From Variovorax gracilis (GTDB taxonomy: Bacteria; Pseudomonadota; Gammaproteobacteria; Burkholderiales; Burkholderiaceae_C), in NCBI RefSeq assembly GCF_030317115.1, contig NZ_JASZYF010000020.1:43625-107624 (forward strand): a DNA stretch of 64,000 nucleotides. Reading direction: 5' to 3'. The notes under the pieces are model-generated. The model made no database searches. It was not told the DNA's origin and was given only the letters and a program-made list of their open reading frames with translations. Positions 44,089 to 52,065 of the stretch are shown piece by piece. Both the position numbers and the translations under genes were made by a program. Within the stretch, counting starts at the first letter, position 1. Each line of letters starts with the position of its first letter.

Positions 44089-45120
44089 TCAAGCGGTGGC
44101 GATAGCTTGCCGCGCCAACAGGCGCTGGGCCAGGCGCGGATAGACCCGCAGCGCGTTGTCGCCCAGCACCTTGGCCCGGTGCTCGGGCGTGAGCCATTCC
44201 ACCGCGTCGATATAGCGCTTGGTGTCGTCGTAGTGGTAGCCCGTGCGCGGATCGATGCCTTTGACTGCACCAACGATCTCCGACGCAAACAGCACGTTGT
44301 CCGGCGGGACGACTTCCAGCAGCAACTCCACGCCCGGACGGTGATACACGCAGGTGTCGAAGAAGACGTTGCGCATCATCTCCTCGAGCGGCGGTCGCTT
44401 GAGCTGGTCGGCCAGGCCGCGGTAGCGACCCCAGTGATAGGGCACCGCACCGCCGCCGTGAGGCAGCACGAAGCGCAGCGTCGGAAAGTCCTTGAAGATG
44501 TCCGACAGCAGGAACTGCATGAAGGCCGTGGTGTCCCCGTTGAGGTAGTGCGCGCCGGTGTGGTGGAAGTTGGGGTTGCACGAGCAACTCACATGCACCA
44601 TGGCCGGCACGTCGAGCTCGACCATCTTCTCGAACAGGGGATACCAGTAGCGCTGCGTCATCGGCGGGTCGGTCCAGAACCCGTCGGTCGGGTCGGGATT
44701 GACGTTGCAGCCGACAAAGCCGAGCTCTTCGACGCAACGGGTCAGCTCGTCGACGCAGTTCGCCGGACTCACGCCGGGCGACTGCGGCAACTGGCAAACG
44801 CCCACGAGTTCGTCGGGGAACATTTCCACCGCGCGGTAGATCAGGTCGTTGCATGCCTGCGTCCAGTGCTGGCTCGTGGTGGCGTCGCCGACGTGGTGCG
44901 CCATGGCGCCTGCGATGGGCGAGAAGATGGTCATGTCGACACCGCGCTCGCGCTGAATGCGCAACTGGTTCTTCTCGAGCGATTCGCGGATCTCGTCGTC
45001 GCTGATGCTGAAATCGGGCGCCAGCGGCCGGCCTGCTTCGAAGGCAGCAGTCTGCCGTTCCCGGTAGTCCTTGAGCGCGGCAGGCGCGGTGGTGTAGTGC
45101 CCGTGGCAATCAATGATCAT
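44089..45120 (-). CDS. ligJ: 4-oxalomesaconate hydratase (amidohydrolase superfamily)
   Basis: 343 aa. The N-terminus MIIDCHGHYTTAPAALKDYR and segments SPIAGAMAHHVGDATTSQHW, QLPQSPGVSPANCVDELTRC, FHHTGAHYLNGDTTAFMQFL, VLPHGGGAVPYHWGRYRGLA and ASEIVGAVKGIDPRTGYHYD track LigJ of Sphingobium, including the metal His pair D-C-H-G-H. It hydrates 4-oxalomesaconate in the protocatechuate 4,5-cleavage or gallate pathway. The ligK-like gene 39 bp upstream supports the call. Confidence 0.9.
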   Translation of the reverse strand: MIIDCHGHYTTAPAALKDYRERQTAAFEAGRPLAPDFSISDDEIRESLEKNQLRIQRERGVDMTIFSPIAGAMAHHVGDATTSQHWTQACNDLIYRAVEMFPDELVGVCQLPQSPGVSPANCVDELTRCVEELGFVGCNVNPDPTDGFWTDPPMTQRYWYPLFEKMVELDVPAMVHVSCSCNPNFHHTGAHYLNGDTTAFMQFLLSDIFKDFPTLRFVLPHGGGAVPYHWGRYRGLADQLKRPPLEEMMRNVFFDTCVYHRPGVELLLEVVPPDNVLFASEIVGAVKGIDPRTGYHYDDTKRYIDAVEWLTPEHRAKVLGDNALRVYPRLAQRLLARQAIATA

Positions 45121-45159
45121 GAGGTCTTGTCCTGGTAGTCTGATGGTTGTCTGGATGGC

Positions 45160-45837
45160 TCAGGCTTCGAAGTAGCAGCCGAGCTTGGCGAGCTTGGCGC
45201 GGTACCCCGCGGCGTCGTTGTCGCCCTGGCCGATGGCCGCGAAGGTCTCGCTCTCGTGCTTGAACTTGGCAGCCGCCTTCGCATGCACGGTCTCGACCGA
45301 GGTCTGTGGAATGCAGACAAGCCCGTCTTCGTCACCCACGATGAGGTCGCCTGGGCAAACCACCATCCCACCGATTGATATCGTCGTGTTGACCTCGCCG
45401 GGTCCATTCTTGTAGGGCCCCTGGTGGGTCACGCCGCAGGCATACACCGGAAACCGCTGCTGACGGATCCAGCCCGAATCGCGGACCGCGCCATGGACGA
45501 CGATCCCCGCGAATTTCTTGGCGATGCAGTAGGCCAACATGCGCTCGCCGATGATCGCGTTGGTGAGGTCGCCCCCCGCATCGACCACTATCACATCCCC
45601 TTCGACTGAGAGATTCAGGGCCATGTGCGTCATCAGGTTGTCGCCAGGAGCACTCTTGACGGTGACGGCCGGCCCACACAGCGCACCACCCGCATGCAAG
45701 GGGCGCAGCCTGGCGCTGCCGGAGTTGAGGCGCGACATCGAATCGCTGATGTTCGCGACCGGAATCGAGGCGAACCTGTCGACCCATTCCTTGCCCACGG
45801 CATGGCGGCGCTTGAGCACTTGAAAGCCTGGTTGCAT
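45160..45837 (-). CDS. ligK: 4-carboxy-4-hydroxy-2-oxoadipate aldolase-like (RraA fold)
   Basis: 225 aa. RraA-like fold: ANISDSMSRLNSGSARLRP near residue 30, DVIVVDAGGDLTNAIIGERM near 80, GIVVHGAVRDSGWIRQQRFP near 108 with the catalytic Arg-Asp, and DLIVGDEDGLVCIP near 165. LigK/ProA/HMG aldolases cleave 4-carboxy-4-hydroxy-2-oxoadipate to pyruvate and oxaloacetate, the step after LigJ. The adjacent ligJ makes this role more likely than a general RraA or HMG aldolase role. Confidence 0.85.
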   Translation of the reverse strand: MQPGFQVLKRRHAVGKEWVDRFASIPVANISDSMSRLNSGSARLRPLHAGGALCGPAVTVKSAPGDNLMTHMALNLSVEGDVIVVDAGGDLTNAIIGERMLAYCIAKKFAGIVVHGAVRDSGWIRQQRFPVYACGVTHQGPYKNGPGEVNTTISIGGMVVCPGDLIVGDEDGLVCIPQTSVETVHAKAAAKFKHESETFAAIGQGDNDAAGYRAKLAKLGCYFEA

Positions 45838-45871
45838 GGTGACTCCCTGTTCCTTGATCGGGTTCCGGTCG

Positions 45872-46849
45872 CTATTCGACGGTCAGGTTGAACTGACGCG
45901 CGACGTCGACATAGCTCTTGAGCTCTTCCTGGAAAAACGGCGTGAAGGTCTGCGAAGGCATGGGAGAGGATTCGATGCCGAGCTTGTCCAGTGCGGCAAT
46001 CACGTCGGGCTGCTTCATCACCACCTGGATCTCGTCGGAAAGACGCTGCACCACGGCGGCCGGCGTCCTGGCGGGCGCGAACAGGCCCCACCATCCGGTG
46101 CCTTCGAGATCGGCCACGCCGGCCTCCTTCATCGTGGGAACCATGGGAAGGTGGCCGAAGCGGCTGCTGCCGGAGACGGCCAGGGCGCGCAGCTTGCCGG
46201 TCGTGATGTGCGGCAGCACCTCGCTGGTCGTCTGGATCATGTAAGTCAGGCGCCCGGCGATCAGGTCGGGCATCGCTGCCGCGCCGCCCTTGTAGAGAAC
46301 CTGGACGGGGGAGGTGCCGGTGTTCTTGGGGAAGATCAAGTTGGTCGGCGATCCGGCGCCCACTGCGCCGTAGGACGCCTTGTCCGGATTCGCCTTCATG
46401 TAGGCGACCAGTTCGGCCACCGTCTTGAACGGCGAGCTCGCGGGCACCACGAGCACGAAAGGCGCCTTGCCTGTGCGTGCGACCGGAACCAGGTCGCGGG
46501 ACGCGTCATAGGGCGTCGCCTTCATCGTGGCCCGATTGAAGGCGAGGAAGGTCGCCCCCATCAGCAGCGTGTAGCCGTCGGGCGAGGCCTTGGCGACGGC
46601 GTCTGCGCCGATGTTGGCGTTGGCGCCGGGCCGGTTGTCGATGATGATCGACTGCTTGAGTCGGGCGCCCAGGTGCGTGGCAACGACGCGCGCAATGTTG
46701 TCGACCCCGCCGCCTGCGGCGTAGGGCACGATCATCTTCACCGGCTTGTCCGGGTAAGTGTCCGCCGCCAATGCGATGGACGGGTGGATTCCAAGCGAAC
46801 CCAAGGCCACGATGGCGAGGGCTGCGAAGCTTGCGAGGCGCCGTTTCAT
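45872..46849 (-). CDS. Bug-family (TctC-like) periplasmic solute-binding protein
   Basis: 325 aa from the ATG at 46849 (GGAGAG upstream) with signal peptide LASFAALAIVALGSLG...ALAA. Bug family features: YPDKPVKMIVPYAAGGGVDN, IIIDNRPGANANIGADAVAK, DGYTLLMG and VPTMKEAGVADLEGTGWWGL. It would capture an organic acid in the periplasm. No TctA/B genes are next to it. First gene of the operon with ligK, ligJ, the cupin and the NHL lipoprotein; the IclR gene is divergent. Confidence 0.92.
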   Translation of the reverse strand: MKRRLASFAALAIVALGSLGIHPSIALAADTYPDKPVKMIVPYAAGGGVDNIARVVATHLGARLKQSIIIDNRPGANANIGADAVAKASPDGYTLLMGATFLAFNRATMKATPYDASRDLVPVARTGKAPFVLVVPASSPFKTVAELVAYMKANPDKASYGAVGAGSPTNLIFPKNTGTSPVQVLYKGGAAAMPDLIAGRLTYMIQTTSEVLPHITTGKLRALAVSGSSRFGHLPMVPTMKEAGVADLEGTGWWGLFAPARTPAAVVQRLSDEIQVVMKQPDVIAALDKLGIESSPMPSQTFTPFFQEELKSYVDVARQFNLTVE

Positions 46850-46915
46850 CTTGTCTCTCCGTTGGATGTCTGCTGCAAGCCTGAAGGTTAGGCCGGCATT
46901 CGATTCACTACAATT

Positions 46916-46936
46916 TCGGTTCACCAGATGAACCGA
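46916..46936. promoter_or_regulatory. IclR-type operator candidate TCGGTTCA-N5-TGAACCGA
   Basis: A perfect inverted repeat with 8-bp arms and a CCAGA spacer lies in the 100-bp region between the Bug gene and the IclR gene, 14 bp before the IclR start. GTTC/GAAC arms are typical of IclR-type sites such as those of PcaR and PobR. It probably mediates autoregulation and control of the ligJK operon. Confidence 0.65.
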
Positions 46937-46949
46937 TGGCACTCAATAA

Positions 46950-47693
46950 ATGAGCGTTAACCCTGAGTCGACAGTGCAGGCGACGGTGCGTGCGCTGGCG
47001 ATCCTCGATGTCTTCACCGTCGAAGAACCGCACCTCGGCTTGAGCGAAATCGGCCGCCGCACGAGCCTGCCCAAGGCGACTGCGCTTCGCCTGTTGAAAA
47101 CCCTGGCGGCGAGCGGCTACGTGGCCCGGAACGACGACGCCGAGTGGCGGCTTGGGCCCGCCACGGCGTCGCTCGGGGCCCGGTACCAGGTGTCCTTCGA
47201 CATCCGCGCGAACGTCGAGCCCGCCCTGCGCAAGCTGTCCGATGCGACCGGCCAGGACGCATCCTTCTTCGTTCAGGACGGCAACCGGCGCGTGCGCCTG
47301 GTCAAGGTCATGTGTCCGGATGCCCAGCACAGCCCCGCGCGCGTGGGGGAATCGATGCCGCTCGATCAGGGCGCTGCGGGCAGGGTCATGCTGGCGGCGC
47401 TCGGGCAGCGGGGCGAGTTGTACGACCAGATCAGGGCGCGTGGCTACCACGTGACCGTGGGCGAGGCCAAGCGCACATCGGCCAGCATCGCAGTGCCGGT
47501 CTTCGGCAGCCGCTGGCGCGTCGTGGGCGCCTTGTGCATCGGAGCGCCGGCGGGCGCGGACGCCGAGGCCAAGCTGACCCGGTTCGCAGGACGACTGAAA
47601 CGCGCGGCCGAGTCGCTTTCGGCTGCATTAAGTTACGACGATGACGTCGCAACGCGGCGCCTGACAGTCGCACGGTCGACTTGGCATCCCTGA
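46950..47693 (+). CDS. IclR-family transcriptional regulator
   Basis: 247 aa. N-terminal winged helix VRALAILDVFTVEEPHLGLS, EIGRRTSLPKATALRLLKTL, and C-terminal GAF-like effector domain (DGNRRVRLVKVM, PLDQGAAGRVMLAALGQRGE, ASIAVPVFGSRWRVVGALCI). Divergent from the Bug-ligK-ligJ operon with a palindromic site between, so its effector is probably an intermediate of that pathway. Confidence 0.9.
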   Translation: MSVNPESTVQATVRALAILDVFTVEEPHLGLSEIGRRTSLPKATALRLLKTLAASGYVARNDDAEWRLGPATASLGARYQVSFDIRANVEPALRKLSDATGQDASFFVQDGNRRVRLVKVMCPDAQHSPARVGESMPLDQGAAGRVMLAALGQRGELYDQIRARGYHVTVGEAKRTSASIAVPVFGSRWRVVGALCIGAPAGADAEAKLTRFAGRLKRAAESLSAALSYDDDVATRRLTVARSTWHP

Positions 47694-48033
47694 TGTCGTC
47701 GGTGGCCCAACTAGCGGGTCGCGAGGCCCGGAACCCCAGTTTGGATTTTGGAAAGCCCCGCATGCGCGCCTTTCCGCAGCCCGCTTCGCATTGGCCATCT
47801 GGCCACATGCGCCGACACGAACCAGCTCGCGGCAACCCCGCGATGAAATGCGCGTACCTTCCGATTGCCAGGCGAATTGGAGGCTCGCACAATGGGCGCC
47901 GCCGCAACCACTCGATCGTGGCAACTCCCAGGTGGATCCACCCCGTTCACAGAAGGATCGAGATGCGCCATTTGCTGGCGTCCATGCATGGATGCAAAAG
48001 CAGCAGACCTGCAAGAACCACGAGGAGATCCCA
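47694..48033. other. non-coding stretch upstream of the monooxygenase remnant
   Basis: 340 bp where no frame has recognisable family sequence. A weak promoter for the downstream genes may lie here. GAGGAG at 48023, just before the ATG at 48034, is the ribosome site of the broken monooxygenase. Confidence 0.4.
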
Positions 48034-48862
48034 TGTCCACGCTGACCGACTTCACCGCAGTGCTCGCCGGTTGGGAGGCGCAACGTGGCTCGCGACTTTT
48101 CCTGAAATGTTCTTCGACGAGCTTGTCAGCCACGAGGTGTCGGAGTTCGTGCGCGCCAAGATGCGCGTCCGCCTGAACAACGACCCGGACTTGTGCATGA
48201 AGCTGATCCCCAGCGACTACGGCTTCGGTACCCATCGCGTCCCGCTCGAGAACAAGTACCTCGAGGTCTACCTGCAAGACAACGTCGAGGCGGACGACTG
48301 CCGTGCCGCGCCGATTGAATGCGTTGTTCCCGAGGGCATCCGCACGGCAGACGGAAAGGTCCACGAAGTGGACGTGATCATCCTCGCCGTGGGCTTCGAC
48401 GCCGGTTCGGGCGCGCTGATGCGCATCGACATCCGGGGCCGCGCTGGCCAATCGCTGAAGGCACAGTGGACACAAGAGATCCGTACCGCGATGGGATTGC
48501 AAGTGCATGGCTTTCCAAATCTGTTCACCACCGGCGCGCCGCTGGCGCCTTCGGCGGCGCTGTGCAACATGACGACCTGCCTGCAACAGCAGGTGGACTG
48601 GATTACCGGTTGCATCGCCTACGCCCGCTCGCACGGAAAGCACGTGGTGGAAGCCACGAAGGAATTCCAGGACCAATGGGTGGCGCACCACGACGAAACT
48701 GCGGCCCCAACGCTGGTGGTCAAGACGGACTCCTGGTACATGGGCTCCAACGTCAAAGGCAAGCCGCGGCGCCTGCTCGCGTACATCGGCGGCGTGGGCA
48801 ACTACCGCAGCCGCTGCGACGACCTGGCTGCCAATGGCTATCCCGGATTCGCAATGCACTGA
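48034..48862 (+). pseudogene. Baeyer-Villiger monooxygenase with the FAD/NADPH core deleted
   Basis: The ATG at 48034 opens MSTLTDFTAVLAG, the first residues of a cyclohexanone-monooxygenase-like protein just before its FAD GxGxxG motif. The sequence then jumps, in a different frame, to WLATFPEMFFDELVSHEVSE and PSDYGFGTHRVPLENKYLEV, VDVIILAVGFDAGSGALMRI, NLFTTGAPLAPSAALCNMTT, which is the C-terminal half of the same family, ending at 48862. About 300 residues, including both dinucleotide-binding motifs and the BVMO fingerprint, are gone. A read from the later frame could still give a stable but inactive C-terminal domain. Confidence 0.82.
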
Positions 48863-48905
48863 GCACACACGGCAGCACTTCATTCAATCGCTTCAAGGAT
48901 CTGTC

Positions 48906-49958
48906 ATGACCATCAACACCTACTACGGCCCGGAAGGGCATGGCCCGTACGAGCTGTACGACATTGGCACGCTCGACCTGGAGGATGGCGACGCCATCCA
49001 GAACTGCCAGTTGGCCGTCGCCACCCACGGCACGCTCAATGCTGCCAAGGACAACGCGATCCTGGTCCCCACCTGGTACTCCGGCACCAGCAAGATCATC
49101 GAGCAGGTCTACATCGGCACAGGCCGCGCACTGGATCCGGCGAAGTATTTCATCGTCGTGGTCAATCAGATTGGCAATGGCCTTTCGACCTCGCCGCACA
49201 ATGCAAGCGATAGTCAGTCTGGTCCCCGTTTCCCACGCGTGCGGATCGGCGACGACGTTCGTGCGCAGCACAAGTTGCTGACCGAGCGCTTTGGCATCCG
49301 TTCGCTGGCACTCGTCGTTGGCGGATCGATGGGCGCGCAACAGACCTATGAATGGGCCGTGCGATACCCGGACATGGTCAAGCGCGCAGCAGCGATCGCT
49401 GGCACTGCGAAGAACACCGAGCACGATTTCCTCTTTACGGAAACGCTCGTGGATGCCATCACCACCGACCCGGGCTACAAGGACGGGAACTATGGCAACT
49501 CCGCCGAGGTGGCGGCGGGATTGAAGCGACACGCCAAGATGTGGACGGTCATGGGTTGGAGCACGGAATTCTTCCGTGCCGGCCGCCATCGGGCACTGGG
49601 CTTCGACTCGATGCAAGCCTTCGTCGACAACTTCATGACCGGTTACTTCGCGCCGATGGACCCGAATGACCTGCTGTCGATGGCGTGGAAATGGCAGCGC
49701 AGTGACGTCAGCCGGAACGCGGGGGGCGACCTGTCCGCGGCACTTCAGCGAGTCAAGGCGAAGACCTTCGTGATGCCGATCAGCCACGACATGTTCTTCC
49801 CGCCCGCGGACTGCCAGGCCGAACAGGAACTGATCCCCAGGAGCGAGTTCCGTCCCATCGCGAGCATCGACGGCCACCTGGCCCTTTTTGGAACCGACCC
49901 GGAGTTTCTCGCGCAGGTCGATACGCACTTGCGCGCGCTACTTGCCACCTCGGATTGA
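48906..49958 (+). CDS. homoserine O-acetyltransferase-like alpha/beta hydrolase
   Basis: 350 aa from the ATG at 48906, 43 bp after the monooxygenase remnant. It follows the MetX-like fold: NAILVPTWYSGTSKIIEQVY, nucleophile elbow LVVGGSMGAQQTYEWAVRYP with Ser near residue 143, late Asp in PISHDMFFPPADC and His in IASIDGHLALFG. Members of this branch lying beside BVMOs act as ester hydrolases or acyltransferases rather than in methionine synthesis. A BVMO-then-esterase pair is a common route for ketone degradation, so this gene may have outlived its partner. Confidence 0.82.
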   Translation: MTINTYYGPEGHGPYELYDIGTLDLEDGDAIQNCQLAVATHGTLNAAKDNAILVPTWYSGTSKIIEQVYIGTGRALDPAKYFIVVVNQIGNGLSTSPHNASDSQSGPRFPRVRIGDDVRAQHKLLTERFGIRSLALVVGGSMGAQQTYEWAVRYPDMVKRAAAIAGTAKNTEHDFLFTETLVDAITTDPGYKDGNYGNSAEVAAGLKRHAKMWTVMGWSTEFFRAGRHRALGFDSMQAFVDNFMTGYFAPMDPNDLLSMAWKWQRSDVSRNAGGDLSAALQRVKAKTFVMPISHDMFFPPADCQAEQELIPRSEFRPIASIDGHLALFGTDPEFLAQVDTHLRALLATSD

Positions 49959-50070
49959 ACAGGACATTTTCAAGTCGCAGGATCGGGATCGGGTGCCGCG
50001 GTCGCGCCGGGTCCTGACTGTGCCGACACGTCCTGGTGCGGAACTCAAGCGCTGGTGACGGGTAGACGGG

Positions 50071-51042
50071 CTATTCCTGCTGCACTTTCGCCTTGACGGC
50101 GATGCGTTTCCAGCGCTCGATCTCCTCGGCTTGGAACTTGCGCATCTCCTCGGCGCCGCCGCTCATGGTTTCGGCACCGATGCGTTCGTAGAAGGCCTTG
50201 GTCTCCGGCATGCGTTCGATCTGGGCCAACAGATTCGCGAGCCTTTCAGCCTGGGGCTTTGGGGTCTTCGAGGAGACCATGGCTCCGACCCACACGTAGG
50301 CCCCGTAGCCAGGCAGTCCCGCCTCGCCCATGTGAGGCACGTCCGGCAGCACGCTGGCGCGCCGGTCAGAGGCAACGGCCAGTGCGCGGACCTTGCCGCT
50401 CTTGATCAGTTCGGTGGAGGCGGTGATGTCAGCGAAGGCCAGGTCCACGGTTCCGGACGCCACCGCGGTGAGCGCCTCGGTGGCCCCCTTGAACGGGATG
50501 TTCTGGATGTCGACCTTGGCGCGCTCGTTGAGCGCTTCGTTCATGAGCTGGTACCCCGCCGAGCCGCCGGCGTGATTGAGCTTGCCGGGCTGGGACTTGG
50601 CAGCAGCGATGAGGTCGGCAAGCGTCTTGTACGGCGACTGCTGTGGCACCACCACCACGGTCGGCGCGCGCATCATCATGCTGAGCGGCGCGAAGTCGAC
50701 TTGGGGGTTGTAGGGAAGGTTCTTGAACAGCGCCACGTTCACCGCCAGCGTCGAATTGCTGCCGACGAAAACGGTGGTGCCGTCCGCGGGCGCCTGTCGC
50801 ACGGCCTGCACGGCGATGAAGCCGTTGGCGCCCGGCTTGTTGTCCACCACCACCGGCTGTCCCGTCAACTCGGTCAGCTTGCGCCCGAAATAGCGCGCCG
50901 ACGTGTCGGTGCCGCTGCCCGGCGGGAATGGCACGATGAACCGTATCGGATGGTTGGCGGGCTCCTGCGCCAGCGCGACGCCGAAGGGCAGCATGGGCGC
51001 AGCGATGAGGATGGCGGCCAGCAGGCAGCACTTGCGAATCAT
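50071..51042 (-). CDS. Bug-family periplasmic solute-binding protein
   Basis: 323 aa with signal peptide CCLLAAILIAAPMLPFGVAL. Family features: IRFIVPFPPGSGTDTSARYF, VVVDNKPGANGFIAVQAVRQ, NIPFKGATEALTAVASGTVD and VPHMGEAGLPGYGAYVWVGA. Last gene of the ten-gene acyl-CoA operon, 36 bp after the second acyl-CoA dehydrogenase gene. Probably binds the acid that this pathway degrades. Two Bug genes in one operon is notable. Confidence 0.92.
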   Translation of the reverse strand: MIRKCCLLAAILIAAPMLPFGVALAQEPANHPIRFIVPFPPGSGTDTSARYFGRKLTELTGQPVVVDNKPGANGFIAVQAVRQAPADGTTVFVGSNSTLAVNVALFKNLPYNPQVDFAPLSMMMRAPTVVVVPQQSPYKTLADLIAAAKSQPGKLNHAGGSAGYQLMNEALNERAKVDIQNIPFKGATEALTAVASGTVDLAFADITASTELIKSGKVRALAVASDRRASVLPDVPHMGEAGLPGYGAYVWVGAMVSSKTPKPQAERLANLLAQIERMPETKAFYERIGAETMSGGAEEMRKFQAEEIERWKRIAVKAKVQQE

Positions 51043-51078
51043 GAGGGCCTCTTTCTTGTCTCTGTTTACGTACGGGGA

Positions 51079-52056
51079 TCAGGCCGCGCGGACGAATTCG
51101 GCGAGGGTGCCGGAGGTGGCCAGGACCTGTTCGCCGACGAGGCGGTTCCAGTAGCTCTCGGCGCCATGCGCGGTGCGCCATTCGTGCAGGCGCCGCGTGA
51201 GCAGCTGCAGATCGTATTCCTCGGTCACGCCGATGGCGCCGTGCAGTGCATGGGCCATGTTGGCCACCCCGGGGGCTGCCTCGCTGGTGCGCGCCTTGGC
51301 CATGGCCGCGGGCAGCAGCCTCGGCGTCCGATCCGTCGACTGGAATGCGGCTTCGGCAGCGATCGACGACGCCGCCACCTGTTCCGCCATGACGCTCAGC
51401 TGGTGCTGGACTGCCTGGAACTTGCCGAGGGATTTTCCGAACTGCGAACGCTCGTTGCAGTACTGCAAGGTCATCTCGAACACCCGCATCATCGCGCCCG
51501 CCAACAGGGCCGCATGCAATGCTGCAGCCAGGGGTGCCAGTCCGGCGGCGTTGCCGGAGATGCGTTCGGCAGACCGGTCGTCAGGCCACACCAGGGTGGC
51601 CAACTGACTGTGACGGATGCCTGCGGGCAGGCGCCGAGCGTCAGCGCATGCGAGCAGCAGGAGCTGGTCGCCGTCGGCGGCCAGCACGTGTTGCGCACTC
51701 GCCCCGAAAGGCACCAGAGGGCAGCGCAGTTCGCCGGCGGCGTCGCGCGTCAACGCCGGGGCCAGGGTCAACAGGCCGTCCGGCAGCGTGGTGCCCGGGC
51801 CGGCCAGCGCGCGCGCAGCGATGGCTTGCGCCACCGGCACCGGTACGGCGTAGCGGCCAAAGTGAATCAAGATCGGGAACAGGTCCTGCAGCGGCAGCCC
51901 CGCTCCACCGCCGGCTTCCGGCGTCAGCAGTTCGAGGAAGCCGGCTCCTGCCAAGGCCTCCCACAGGGCGGCGGGGGAGCCGCCGGCTTCGATGTCGCGC
52001 ACGCGCCCGGGCGTGCACTCGTCGCGAAGGATGTGTTCGATGGCTTCTGCAAACAT
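51079..52056 (-). CDS. acyl-CoA dehydrogenase (small subunit-like)
   Basis: 325 aa, shorter than typical (about 380). N-terminal helical domain (AALWEALAGAGFLELLTPEA), a reduced middle beta-domain and the C-terminal helical bundle (LQYCNERSQFGKSLGKFQAV, MAHALHGAIGVTEEYDLQLL). FAD-binding features are present but the catalytic Glu is not evident by eye. It follows a full-length acyl-CoA dehydrogenase gene by 9 bp, so the two may form a heteromeric enzyme as in steroid side-chain oxidation. Confidence 0.85.
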   Translation of the reverse strand: MFAEAIEHILRDECTPGRVRDIEAGGSPAALWEALAGAGFLELLTPEAGGGAGLPLQDLFPILIHFGRYAVPVPVAQAIAARALAGPGTTLPDGLLTLAPALTRDAAGELRCPLVPFGASAQHVLAADGDQLLLLACADARRLPAGIRHSQLATLVWPDDRSAERISGNAAGLAPLAAALHAALLAGAMMRVFEMTLQYCNERSQFGKSLGKFQAVQHQLSVMAEQVAASSIAAEAAFQSTDRTPRLLPAAMAKARTSEAAPGVANMAHALHGAIGVTEEYDLQLLTRRLHEWRTAHGAESYWNRLVGEQVLATSGTLAEFVRAA

Positions 52057-52065
52057 GGCAGCTCC

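Noticed and set aside
44075..45109. Long minus-strand frame parallel to ligJ
   Set aside because: Arg/Ala-rich shadow of the ligJ frame in GC-rich DNA with no recognisable motif.
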